Positions 52,597 to 63,188 of a stretch of DNA of 64,000 nucleotides are shown one piece after another. The position numbers and the translations under genes are program-made. The DNA comes from Pelobates cultripes (taxonomy: Eukaryota; Chordata; Amphibia; Anura; Pelobatidae), in NCBI GenBank assembly GCA_933207985.1, contig OW240912.1, positions 233,620,628-233,684,627 of the forward strand, in the 5' to 3' direction. Below the pieces are notes generated by a model that saw nothing but the letters and a program-made list of their open reading frames with translations, did no database searches and was not told the origin of the DNA. The number at the start of each line of letters is the position of its first letter. The first letter of the stretch is position 1.

Positions 52597-53358
52597 CCGT
52601 ATATACTCGAGTATAAGTCAAGTTTTTTAGCACATTATTTTTGTGCTGAAAACCCCCCACTCGACTTATACTCGAGTCAAGGTCTGTATTATGGCAACTT
52701 ACATTAGCATAATACAGACCAGGACCGCCGGGCTCATTACAAGTCCGGCGGTCCTGTTGGAGGCTGGCAGCGAGTTGTAACTTACCTTTCCTGCAGCTCC
52801 CTTCTCTCTTCTCCGGTCCGTCAGCTCCACTGTAAGTCTCGCGAGAGCCGCGGGGTCAGGTCTGTGGCAACCCTCCTCGCGGCACTCAGACCGCGAGACC
52901 TGCAGGGGAGCTGACTGGACCGGAGGAGAGAGAAGGGAGCTGGAGGAAAAGTAAGTTACAGCTCTCTGTCAGCCCCCCTCCTACACAGCTCATCCACTGG
53001 ATCACCAGGAAATGGGAGCCCCCCTCCCTGGCCAGCTGACAAGCAGGGAGGGGGAACAAAAATAAAAAAATTAAATAATATTAAAATAAAAATATTAATA
53101 TTTAAAAAAAAAAAAAATATTAAAATAATAAAAATGCTCTGCATCACATACACTGCATTCATTATATACACACACTGTAAATAAATATTCAATTAATATA
53201 ATTTTGGGGGGATATAATTTTATTTAGAATTTTACCACTAGGTGCTGCATTTCCCACCCTAGTCTTATACTCGAGTCAATAAGTTTTCCCAGTTTTTTGG
53301 GGTAAAAGTAGGGGGTCTCGACTTATATTTGGGTCGACTTATACTCGTGTATATACGG
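52597..53358. mobile_element. TA-flanked element with CCGTATATACTCGAG ends
   Basis: TA at 52595-52596 and 53359-53360; ends CCGTATATACTCGAG and CTCGTGTATATACGG. The interior has GAGTCTCGCGAGAG-like CG-rich and A+T-rich parts. A second copy is at 62,599. No transposase. Confidence 0.85.
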
Positions 53359-53360
53359 TA

Positions 53361-54002
53361 CATGAATTGTATCAACAAGTAAAGAAAATGGTAATAGTTT
53401 CAGTCCTTAATATGTTTGAAACACCATAAACAAGCAGAACAGTCCTAATTAGTCTTGTGAGCTGTATTCTCCTATTTATGTATGGCTGAAATCCCTTCTA
53501 TTGAAACAGCAGGGAAAACTAGCCAATGGGAGCACAATATTACTCTAGTAATAGCATTAATAGTATGGTACACATAAATAATAATGCAATCCACTGTGTG
53601 AAGAAATGTCGATGTAGAAATGTATAATGAACTTTTCTACATATAAATCAAGTTATTAACCGACAATGTTCTCCATCCAACACCAGCCGTTGGTCTTCAT
53701 AGTATAAAGTGCAGAAACATGTCTTTCATCAAAAAAGATTTTATTCTAAAAAATATATATAATTATGTAAATATATTAAAATCAAAGTTATTCACAGACG
53801 GCACAAAAGTGTAGGAACCTTTTTCTGGAGTCTCACCACCCTCAGTCTTGATACTCTGCTGTTGCTGACTGTCAGAAGCCGGCTTACAGACAGCTGCAGA
53901 GTCCTGTGTGTCGAGGAACTGAAAATGAGATTCGCCGCGTTCGTTCCACTTTGGTTCACTTTGCTTTCCAATCTGTGTAGGTGTATCGGTAAGATGTAGC
54001 CT
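53361..54002. other. 3' portion of the Penelope-like block, no coding content
   Basis: No ORF of note; likely untranslated element sequence and pseudo-LTR. Confidence 0.4.
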
Positions 54003-54035
54003 TACGCGTTTCGTGACGATCTGTCACTTCATCAG
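54003..54035 (-). ncRNA. Hammerhead-ribozyme-like motif in the Penelope-like 3' region
   Basis: On the minus strand: CTGATGA, one extra A, stem GTGAC/GTCAC, GAAA, then CGCGTA, which could make a short stem III ending in U-A. Penelope-like elements are known to carry hammerheads in their pseudo-LTRs. The extra A and a poorly paired stem I make activity doubtful. Confidence 0.4.
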
Positions 54036-54840
54036 AGTACTTCTTTCATCTAGAGCTGGATATTTATACACTATAGGCATTCGGTTCATATTAAACCTTT
54101 GGTTACTTAATTCTTATACCATAATAAATTTTTAAAGGTAAAATATGAATCCCTTAAAAACAATAGTAATCAAATGATTACATCTAGAAATTAACATGAT
54201 AAAAAATAGAAACAAATGGAAATAAAAATAGAACTAAAAAATAATAAATGCATAGATAAAAAGGAGAGGTTATATTAAAATGCCCCAATATTTAAAACAG
54301 TATTCTTAAAACACTAAAACATAGTGAAAGGACCTTTTACAATCATCAATTCCTAATCTTGATGTATAAATCATAAATGACCAGAAACTTATTTTACATA
54401 TAACCTAATGGATCTAAAAATTCAAAGCTTACATCATCACATTGTATATTAATATGGTCTTTCCATAGTATGAATGTACTGAGAGAATAAACTAGAAAAA
54501 ACAAAATGAAGTATAAAGTATAAACAGACCATAAAAGAGCACCAATTATATAATTATGTTTTGTACAAATGCAGATGTAATACATGGTACCATCACTACT
54601 TCATAATCATATTGAAATACTCTATTTTCAAAAATAATAAATATATAATAGAAATTGTAATTGTGCAGTTCTTCATTCTAAAAGTACTGACTTAATAATA
54701 GAAATATAAAAGAGATAAAATCAGAAAGAGACCAAACAGAGAAAATAAGAAAAGGAGAAAAATGGCAAAGAGAGAGGCTAACTTAAAAAAAGAGTCCTAA
54801 TTGATAGAACTCTCTCATAAAAGATTCTCATAAAAAATTC

Positions 54841-55269
54841 TCATAGAAAAGCATTCAGCTCAAAATCCAAGTTCAGACCTTTTGGTTCTAGAGTGTCCAG
54901 CTGGAATATCCACTTTGCTTCGGCTCTATCCAGAGCCTTTTCCAAATTCCCCCCTCTCCAGTGTAGCTTAATTTTTTCAATGGCCATAAATTGTAGTCCT
55001 TCTGGATTGCTTGAATGTGTCTGGAAGTACCTGGAGAGATTGTGTATTAGGAGACTTTTCTTGATGTTCCTGATATGTTCAGCTACTCTTATTTTAAACA
55101 ATCGCTTGGTTCTACCAATATAATATTTACCACAAGGGCATATTAAAAGATATATGACTCCGCTTGTGTTACAATTCAAATTTTCTTTTATTTTAAACAT
55201 TTCTCCAGTTATTGGATGTTTGAACTCATAGATCTGAGATATTTGCATTGTGTTGTAACGGCATCCCAT
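54841..55269 (-). pseudogene. GIY-YIG endonuclease of a Penelope-like element
   Basis: 142 codons. GVIYLLICPCGKYYIGRTKR is the GIY-YIG core of Penelope-like endonucleases, with the upstream-linked CPCG typical of them. It is followed by Arg (KIRVAEHIRNI), then LSRYFQTHS, HWRGGNLEKALDRAEAKWI (catalytic Glu region) and LEPKGLNLDFELNAFL at the end. The upstream RT domain is missing because the insertion is truncated. Confidence 0.9.
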
Positions 55270-55284
55270 GCATTACTTATTTGT

Positions 55285-56637
55285 CTTTACTTTTGACAGT
55301 TGAAATAGAACCTCTTCCTCTGTAAACTCACATGTAATAAATTACTCATTTGTCCCTTTTTCCTAACTGAGGTCCCTTTCCTTCATTTTCATATGTAAAT
55401 ACTGAACAAAAATATTAATTGAGGCAGTTAGCTAGACCTTTATCCTCTTCTACATACCTTCCTTTTGTTTTTAATCTAACTAATCCTTGTTTTACTTTTC
55501 TTTTCTCATTTATTTATCTAAAAAATGTTTTGTCCCCTTTTTTGACTGACTGCTATTTTCTCTTCCGTATGTGATTTGGAAGTTCTTATAACTTGCTTAG
55601 CCTCTTTCTGCCTAATCTTATAGATCATTCTGTCTTCCTCACTGGGTTTTTTTTATAATTACTAAATGCTAACTTTTTTTTACTATTTTGGCCACATCTG
55701 CGGAGTACCACAGTGGTTTCTTGAATTTTTTGCTTTTACTGACAAGCCTAATGCAATTTTCTGTTGCCTTCAGCAGTGCAACTTTTAAATAATCCCATTT
55801 CTGTTGGACTCCATTTAAATTGCCCCAGTCTGATAATGACTCCTTTACACATATTCTAATTTTAGAAAAGTCTGTTTTTTTAAAGTCTAAAACTTTTGTT
55901 TTTGTGTGGTGTGACTCAGTCACTGATCTTATATTAAACCACACTGACTGATGATCACTGGATCCTAAACTTTCACCTACAGTAATATCTGATACCAAAT
56001 CTCCATTTGTTAACACTAAATCTAGTATGGCCTCTTTACGAGTTGGCTCCTCAACGACTTGTTTTAGAGACAATCCCAGTAGGGAGTCTAGAATATGTGT
56101 GCTCCTGACACATGCAGATATTTTTGTTTTCCAGTTCACATCAGGAAGATTAAAGTCACCCATGATGATAACTTTCCCCTTCATTGTCATTTTAGCTATT
56201 TCCTCAACCAGTAGATTAACTCTTCTATTTGTCCTGGGGGCCTATAAATCACACCTACAGGAGTTGCTGCGTGATTACCAAATTCTAACGTAACCCAAAC
56301 AGACTCTATGTTCACCTCACTAATTTTTATTAGGCTAGATTGTATGCTATCTTTCACATACAGGGCCACCTCCCCCTTTCTTGCCTTCCCTGTCTTTTCT
56401 ATATAAAGAGTATCCTGGTATTGCTATGTCCCAGTCATGTTTCTCATTATACCATGTCTCAGTAACAGCGACTAAGTCTACATTATCCGTTGCCATTATT
56501 GCCACAGGTTCGTGGATCTTATTCCCTAAACTGCGAGCATTTGTAGACATGACTCTAAGCTTATCATTTTTTAACACACTTGCTACAGGCACCTTCTGTC
56601 CTTGTTTTGGGGGGCAATTGGATTGATGTTTTATCAC
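55285..56637 (-). pseudogene. CR1 ORF2 endonuclease and linker, broken
   Basis: The N-terminal ORF (56,637-56,347) starts an APE-type endonuclease: MSTNARSLGNKI and VAVTETWYNEKHDW. A frameshift at a poly-G run near 56,370 follows. The second ORF (56,190-55,669) has IIMGDFNLPDVNW, LTNGDLVSDI and GSSDHQSVWF, the catalytic GDFN and SDH motifs. The linker then decays with stops to 55,285. Confidence 0.88.
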
Positions 56638-56657
56638 CCTTTTGCCCCCCCCCCCTC

Positions 56658-57266
56658 CTAGTTTAAATACACCCTAGCAAAACCTCTGATCTGCTCACTG
56701 AGAACATTTGTTCCCTTTTGAGAAAGATGCAAACCATCTTTTTTGTACAGTTTATTTCCATTCCAAACAGAGCTACCATGAGAAATAAAGCCAAATCCTT
56801 GCTCCCGACACCATTCACCAAGCCACAAGTTAAAGTCCCTAATACGCATCCGCCTGTCGTTCTGAGTGTTATGCACAGTTAGAACTTCAGAGAATGACAG
56901 TGTAGAGGCAACTTGCCTTATCTTATTGGCAAAAACACTAAAAACTTCCTTTACCTCTGAAACCTCATTGCAAGCCAAGTCATTTGTCCCTAGATGGACA
57001 AGTACATCCAATTCCCCTTCCTGCTTTGCTAGCTTAACAATATTACAAATACGTCTCCTGTCTCTGTGAGCAGTAGCTCCAGGAAGACATCTCACAAGAC
57101 CACCATTGTCCATCTCCACACCTCTTATGATGGAATCCCCCAACAACAACTGCTTTCTATTAGGACTCACCATAGTCTCCAAGCCTGTCTCCACAAGACC
57201 ACTACCTTCAGTGGCTGAGCCTGTCTCCACAACAACACTGCCCTCAGTGCCTGAGCCTGTCTCCAC
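56658..57266 (-). pseudogene. CR1 ORF1 with SGNH esterase-like domain
   Basis: 202 codons in frame. LLLGDSIIRGV, LVHLGTNDLACNEV and DGLHLSQKG are the Ser block, GxND block and Asp-x-x-His block of SGNH hydrolases, the arrangement known from CR1 ORF1. N-terminal to it, ETGS.TEGS units repeat at about 36-bp spacing. Earlier coding sequence with a short coiled coil (LRQEIVFLKSEICKLS, near 57,430-57,480) is cut off by stops. Confidence 0.85.
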
Positions 57267-57634
57267 AACACCACTGAAAGTGCAGAAAATTAATTATGTA
57301 GAGCAACAGACTGTGCAATATGCCTTTTATCCACAACTCTAAGTCTACCAGATCCTACAGTAATCCATCTACCATCCTAGTACGTCTCTGCTGCAGTGAC
57401 TTTGCAGCAGTTCCAGCCTGAGTTTGTTTACCAGATAATTTACAAATCTCAGATTTCAAAAATACAATCTCCTGCCGCAATATAGAGAACTATCTACAGA
57501 TTAGACAGCATCCAAATCTCCAAAAAGTGTAACGTGAAACAAATGCATAACATCTATAACACTGAACTAAGTCTGCCATTTCAATGAGGTGAATAATTTA
57601 AATCAAACAAATCTTAATTTTTTTGCTCTCCTGA

Positions 57635-57850
57635 ATACTTCAGATTATCTCCAGAATATCTCCAACCACACACTTAGAAGCAGCACTCTCCAGAATATCT
57701 CCAGCCACACACTTAGAATTAGCACTCGCCAGAATATCTCCAACCAGACACTTAGAAGCAGCACTCTCCAGAATATCTCCAACCACACACACAGAAGCAG
57801 CACTCTCCAGAATATCTCCAACCACACACTTAGAAGCAGCACTTAGATGA
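57635..57850. repeat. 39-bp minisatellite in the CR1 5' region
   Basis: Five units of CTCCAGAATATCTCCAACCA followed by CACACTTAGAAGCAGCACT, with scattered changes. Another partial unit is at 58,145-58,185. Confidence 0.92.
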
Positions 57851-57870
57851 AGCAACCAAGCTGTATTAGC

Positions 57871-58170
57871 CAAGCTAATGACAACAACCCTTATATAACT
57901 CCTAAAATCACCACCCACTAAATGTTTAACACCTGGGTAGGCCTATGCTTATTTGCAAACAATAGTTAATTAACCAGCAATCATTAGCAAGTATTTAGCT
58001 AATCAAATCAAATGCCTTACCAATTACCAACAGGAAATCAAACCTTGTACAATCAGTAACCTTTTCCTACAGATGAATCTTACCTGTAACAGTAGAAAAG
58101 AAAACTCTTCACAAAATATTAGACAGTTGAAGCTTCTGTAAAACTCTCCAGAATATCTCCAACCACACAT
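57871..58170. other. Spacer between CR1 and L1 pieces
   Basis: Non-coding. The end repeats a minisatellite unit of the CR1 5' region. Confidence 0.4.
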
Positions 58171-58548
58171 TTAGAAGCAGCACTTAGATGAAGCAACCAA
58201 GCTATATCCAAGTCCAAGTGTCGTTGAGATTTGAAGGGGAAATCTTGCTCTCCTCCATACTTCCAGTATAGCCTTTGTATAAGGGTTATGCAATTTCATT
58301 ACTAATATCAGTGTGTTAGATTCCCAGATCAGAGAGGGAATTTTGTTTTGAGTCCTCTTTCCAGTTCCACCCAGTTTGTGTGTGTCGGGAACATGCCAAT
58401 ATGTTTTGTGGAGCAAGTGGCAGTAACATTGGATCGAAGGAAGTCCAATCCCTCCTTGATTTTTCCGTAAAGTAAGTTGTGTAAGGCCTATGCATTTTGC
58501 CCCTTTTTTCCAGATGTATTGAAATATTGTCGTCATTATTGACTTTAA
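58171..58548 (-). pseudogene. L1 (Tx1-type) ORF2 C-terminal fragment
   Basis: FQYIWKKGAKCIGLTQLTLR and NQGGIGLPSIQCYCHLLHKT match the end-of-RT region of Tx1-type L1 ORF2 (FIW and GGLGLP blocks). It is truncated at both ends. Confidence 0.75.
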
Positions 58549-58785
58549 AAAGTTCTGGGGGGAGCGGAGCCTGGCAGCCTGCCGAAACGGACGCACGATA
58601 GATGAGCTCCACACTCATGGCGATTAAAAAACTGTTTTTTGCTGGAATAACGTACTGCAAACAAAGCCCAAAGACCCACCAGGCATATGGGGCGAAAAAC
58701 GAAAAAACAGAGACTCGACAAGCCCAAATCGGGACACGATATCGGAGATTTATTCTGACAGGCACAGGGAGCACATGGGGCCAAG

Positions 58786-59800
58786 ATGGCCGCAGGCATA
58801 GCAGTATATACAGACTCATCCGACGAGCTGAGCCTGGATGAATGCACCAGCGGGATGTTCGCCCCTCTAGCACAATCACCTACGACCAAAAAGCCACCTG
58901 AATCAGTCACCACAGACACAAGGAGAACCATGTTGGGTGAGTTACAGCAGGCACTCCAAGCTGACGTAGCCCAGCTCCGCATGGAATTAACAGGCCTAGT
59001 GGGCCGCATAGGAGCCACAGACAGACAGGCCCAAGTGATAGCGGACCTACAAAATGAGGTGCAGGTGCGCAAGAGCAACCAAGAGGACACAGACCAACGA
59101 TTTGCAGCCCTTGAGGGCCTCAGACGCCGCAATAACCTCAAAATTCGAGGCGTACCCGACAACATATCGGCAGAGGAACTCCCACACTTGATAAGGAGGC
59201 TCACGGGGGCACTACTAAAGCCACAACAGGCTAAATCCATAAGCTATGAGGCGATCTTCCGTGTCCCTAAACCAAAAAGGGCCCCCGGCACGGCCTCCAG
59301 GGACATAGTGGTGTGGTTGCGATAGGGCACAGACAAAGCTGCAATTCTTACAGCCCTTAACCCCTTAAGGACCAAACTTCTGGAATAAAAGGGAATCATG
59401 ACATGTCAGACATGTCACGTGTCCTTAAGGGGTTAAAGGGAAGACACCCTTCAACTTCGAAAATGCCGATCTTACCTTCTACGCGGTCTTATCAGGGGAC
59501 ACCCTGCAATGGCGCAAGTCCCTCCAAACATTTACGATGCTCCTGAGGCATAACGATGTATCCTACCGATGGCGCTCACCGAGGGCCCTACAGGTCCTGG
59601 AGAATGATCAGACCTACACAGTTACAGACCTGCAAGAGGCTGTGCGGCTGCTGCCAACACTTGGCTTCACGGAGAACTCCCTCACACCAGCAGCACAGAC
59701 AGGCACAAACAACACAACGCACAGATGGGACCCAACGAGGATCACACCGTTCGTGCCACAACGACGACAGCGAAACGATTCCACGGTAGCCCCAACCTGA
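58786..59800 (+). pseudogene. L1 ORF1 broken by a stop and a MITE
   Basis: MAAGIAVYTDSSDEL start, a coiled coil (LGELQQALQADVAQLRMELT), the RRM-like RRRNNLKIRGVPDNISAEEL, and FRVPKPKRAPGTASRDIVVW. A TAG lies at 59,323-59,325. After the MITE the frame resumes with FENADLTFYAVLSGDTLQW and YRWRSPRALQVL, the C-terminal domain. ORF1p is the RNA-binding partner of L1 retrotransposition. Confidence 0.82.
59361..59432. mobile_element. 72-bp palindromic TTAA MITE inside L1 ORF1
   Basis: Ends CCCCTTAAGGAC / GTCCTTAAGGGG, TTAA at 59357-59360 and 59433-59436. Same ends as the 952-bp element at 35,745. Confidence 0.92.
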
Positions 59801-59860
59801 ATCGTGGGACTCAACCCACACAGCAGCAGCATAAGTCCTCGGGACACACCACAGCTGCAG

Positions 59861-60540
59861 CCCGCAGCTACTTCTGCCTAATATTGGATTTGCATTGTTA
59901 TTTTTTTATCTTAGAATTTTTTCTTTTTTACCTCGCCTCACCTTTCCTCAGCTCTTGTCCCCCCTCAGCCCCATGCCGCCCCCTTACCACAGCCCCATAA
60001 CATTCCCACTACACTCCCCTAATTGCAACCCATATCACCCACAGCCCCTTTCCCAAATTGTAGCCATCAACCTACTTAAGCCCCTATCCTCCCACTACAT
60101 TTCCTAACCCCCCAGTTGTGAAGAAAATAGCATGTTATTCAAGACTTTTATTGCCATTCAAGACTTTTTATGTTTTATTGGTTCAGTAGCTGTAACTACC
60201 AAACACCGACCACCCTCTGGCTCATTATCTTCAAAGAAAACTGTTGATTAAGCGCTCTCCCTGTGTGGCTGCCGTTCGTATAGCCAAATGCCACATGCGA
60301 GAGAAAATGGCGGCCATCTTGTTTGCACGAAAGGAGGCAGCGGGACTTGGTCATCGAGTGTCTGGAACTAAAATCGGACACTCGACTTCCCGAACACCGG
60401 TCAAACCATACGAACGCCTGCTTTCTTTTCCCGAACAGCCAGGAGAGCGCTGTTCGGTAGTTTGGTTCCCACATACCAGGTGAACAATCACTCCTATGAG
60501 CCAGGGGGCTCCGTTCGTGTATTTATTCATTTTTATGACT
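59861..60540. other. Intergenic, unclassified
   Basis: C-rich stretch at 59,940-60,110 and a CGAACAC-containing stretch at 60,240-60,480. No family recognised. Confidence 0.4.
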
Positions 60541-61149
60541 TTTCAAAATAGACTGTGTGTGTTAGTGTCATTACACTAACACACACTGCATTCACTACAC
60601 TGACACACACTCTGCATTCACTACACTGACACACACTGCATTCACTACACTGACACACACTCTGCATTCACTACAATAACATACACTCTGCATTAACTAT
60701 ACACACAGCATCCACTACACAAACATCCTGTATGCACAGTACACACATTACATCCACCACATATTCAAACAATCTGCATTCACTATACAGAGACACTGCA
60801 TCCACTAAACACATTGCATCTAGTACACACAAACACTACATCCACTACACAAACACACACACTACATCACTGTACACACACTACATCCACTACTCAAACA
60901 CACTCTGCGTTCACTATACACACTGCATCCGCTACACAAACACAAACAGTATCTAATACACACAAACACTACATCCATTATGCACATTCTAATTCACTTC
61001 CACTATACACATCACATTCAGTCCTGTATCACTGTCAGCAGACTAGGTAGGAGTCCTGTGGGTGGACTCGTGAGCAGGCCGGGGTGGGGTTGGGGGGGCC
61101 CAGACCTTGTGCTTTGTCAGGGGCCCCAAAATTTCTGGTGGCAGCCCTG
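60541..61149. mobile_element. Right part of a hAT-type array element
   Basis: ACACACTGCATTCACTACAC array (60,560-61,020), then GTGGGTGGACTCGTG and the terminus TCTGGTGGCAGCCCTG at 61,149, identical to the right end of the 8.7-kb element. The left end is not found. Confidence 0.75.
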
Positions 61150-61334
61150 GCCCCTTGCATGGGCACTTGCATAAAAAACAGTATGGCACCATTAAAATTC
61201 ATTCCTGTTATACCCTTCATGAAGTTTAGGCTCATGTTTGGGTAACTATCTACTTGCTGGGAAGGAACTACTTGGAGGCTGCATTCGTCTGAAACTATTC
61301 GTATCTACACCCGAACTGCAGCTGTTATCACTCA

Positions 61335-61857
61335 GGCTCCATTGACTACAACCCTCTGTTGCCTGTCACTCAGCCACTGCCTTAGCCATTCAACAATATT
61401 GGAATCCAAACGTAAAGATTGTAGTTAATTGATAAGACTTCTATGTGCAACAGTGTGAAAAGCCTTACTGAAATCTAGGTAAGCAGTGTCTACTGCACCA
61501 CCCTGATCTGTTATTTTAGTTACCCAATCAATAAGATTAGTTTGGCATGATCTCCCTGAAGTAAACCCATGTTGTCTCTGATCTTGAAATCCATGTGTTT
61601 TTAGATGTTCAACAATCCTATCCTTTAACATGGTTTCCATTACTTTCCCCACTACTGAAGTAAGGCTTACTGGCCTATAGTTGCCCGACTCCTCCTTACT
61701 ACCTTTCTTGTGAATGGGCACAACATTTGCTAACTTCCAATCGTCTAGGACTACTCCTGTTAACAATGATTGGTTAAATAAATCTGTTAATGGTTTTGCT
61801 AGTACACCACTAAGCTCTTTTAATAACTTTGGGTGTATTCCATCAGGTCCCATTGAC
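61335..61857 (-). pseudogene. CR1 RT fragment
   Basis: KLSMGPDGIHPKLLKELSGV, NYRPVSLTSVVGKVME, HGFTSGRSCQTNLIDW and AYLDFSKAFHTVAH. It lacks the palindrome seen at 52.1 kb and differs more from that copy than the 63-kb copy does. The right end abuts a MITE fragment at 61,858. Confidence 0.85.
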
Positions 61858-61968
61858 AGTTTCTCTGAAACTGCTATGTTTACATCTGAAGGGTTAAAAC
61901 CTGGGGGACCTGGCACCCAGACCACTTCATTGAGCTGAAGTGGTCTGGGAGTCTATAGTGGTCCTTTA
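61858..61968. mobile_element. Right end of a hairpin-chain MITE
   Basis: AGTTTCTCTGAAACTGC hairpin, CCCAGACCACTTCATTGAGC hairpin and the end CTATAGTGGTCCT followed by TTAA at about 61,966-61,969. Confidence 0.75.
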
Positions 61969-61969
61969 A

Positions 61970-62245
61970 TAGTATAACTTATGTATGTATTTTAAAGTTC
62001 TGGGCTCAGCCTTTTCACGAACTGACATTTGTATACAATTTATAGTTTTTCTTTTATACAGTTTAGTTTGTGAATCTAAGGGCTGATTTAGGGAATTACC
62101 ATCAGTGAACTGTATTTTGTACCGAATGTGCATATTCAGACTTTCCAAATGAATATACTGTGGACATTCAGAAATCCGAGGCAACCATTACTAATAAAGT
62201 CCATGCACCTCCAGGTACTCCACTGTCCAGTCGCAGCCAATGCAA
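61970..62245. other. Intergenic, nothing recognised
   Basis: Unique-looking sequence. Confidence 0.4.
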
Positions 62246-62372
62246 CACTGACCAACACACACACACTGACAGACACACACAGACAGACACTGACAGACAC
62301 ACACACTCGCTGACACACAGGCAGACACACTGACTGACAGACACATAGACACACACTGACAGACAGACACAC
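62246..62372. repeat. CACACACTGACAGA satellite-like array
   Basis: Degenerate tandem CACACACTGACAGACA units, about 125 bp. Confidence 0.85.
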
Positions 62373-62598
62373 ACTGGAATCTTCTGCATTACAACTCCCA
62401 TGATGCTCTTACAGCCATAATTCTTGCAAAATATCAGGAGTAATGGGTCTAGGTTCAGACAGAGGCACAGGGGGCACTTATGGCTCTGATTTTGTGGGGG
62501 CACCCTGCCTTAGGAGTGGGGCTGTCCTGAGAAATTTTAGATGGCTCAGTAATAACAATTTATGCAACTAAATCATAATTTAGAACAAGAACAATGTA

Positions 62599-63156
62599 CC
62601 GTATATACTCGAGTATAAGACGAGTTTTTGGGCACATTTTTTGTGAAAAAGCTCCACGCGTCTTATACTCGAGCCTGTGTCTGTACTATGGCAACTTACA
62701 TTGCCATAATACAGACCAGGACTGCCGGGCTCATTACAAGCCTGGCGGTCCTGTTGGGGGCTGGGAGCAAGCTGTTACTTACCTTTACAGCATCTCCGTT
62801 CAGCTCCCTTCTCCTCTGTGCCGTTCAGCTCCAGTGTAAGTCTCGCGAGAGCCGCGGCCATCAAGGTTGCCACCAAGGTTACACACTCTGCATCATACAC
62901 ACACACACACTGCATTCATTATATACACACACTACACAAACACACACACTATGCATTAATTATATACACACACTGTAAATAAATATTCAATTAATATAAT
63001 TTCTTGGGGATATAATTTTATTTAGAATTTTACCACTAGGTGCTGCATTTCCCACCCTAGTCTTATACTCGAGTCAATAAGTTTTCCCAGTTTTTTGGGG
63101 TAAAAGTAGGGGGTCTCGACTTATATTCGGGGCGACTTATACTGGACTATATACGG
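62599..63156. mobile_element. Second TA-flanked CCGTATATACTCGAG element
   Basis: TA at 62597-62598 and 63157-63158. Left end identical to that at 52,597; right end CTGGACTATATACGG. Shorter than the 52.6-kb copy (558 against 762 bp). Confidence 0.85.
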
Positions 63157-63188
63157 TATCTTATTTGCACAGAATGATTTCTAAACAC

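Larger units (their letters stand above)
52390..55274 (-). mobile_element. 5'-truncated Penelope-like element inserted in the CR1
   Basis: The 2,885-bp block between exact copies of ACTTATTT carries a GIY-YIG endonuclease at its 5' (right) end, then a 3' region with a hammerhead-like motif. A TA-flanked element (52,597-53,358) has since inserted in it. No RT is present, as expected of a 5'-truncated insertion. Confidence 0.78.
50842..57870 (-). mobile_element. Long CR1-type LINE, split by a 2.9-kb insertion
   Basis: The 5' part (57,870-55,275) has a 5' minisatellite, ORF1 with an esterase-like domain and the endonuclease. The 3' part (52,389-50,842) has RT and the CR1 3' end. The duplicated ACTTATTT at 52,382-52,389 and 55,275-55,282 marks the insertion. 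Joined, the element would span about 4.1 kb, near full length. The reading frames carry stops and shifts. Confidence 0.88.
58555..59860 (+). mobile_element. L1 (Tx1-type) 5' end with ORF1, ORF2 missing
   Basis: It starts GGGGGGAGCGGAGCCTGG, a frog L1 5' end, then has ORF1 at 58,786-59,800. ORF2 does not follow. It is head-to-head with the ORF2 fragment at 58,171-58,548. A 72-bp MITE is inserted at 59,361-59,432. Confidence 0.8.

Noticed and set aside
57635..57850. Regularly spaced repeats resembling a CRISPR array
   Set aside because: The units are contiguous 39-bp tandem repeats with no unique spacers, in a vertebrate LINE 5' region.
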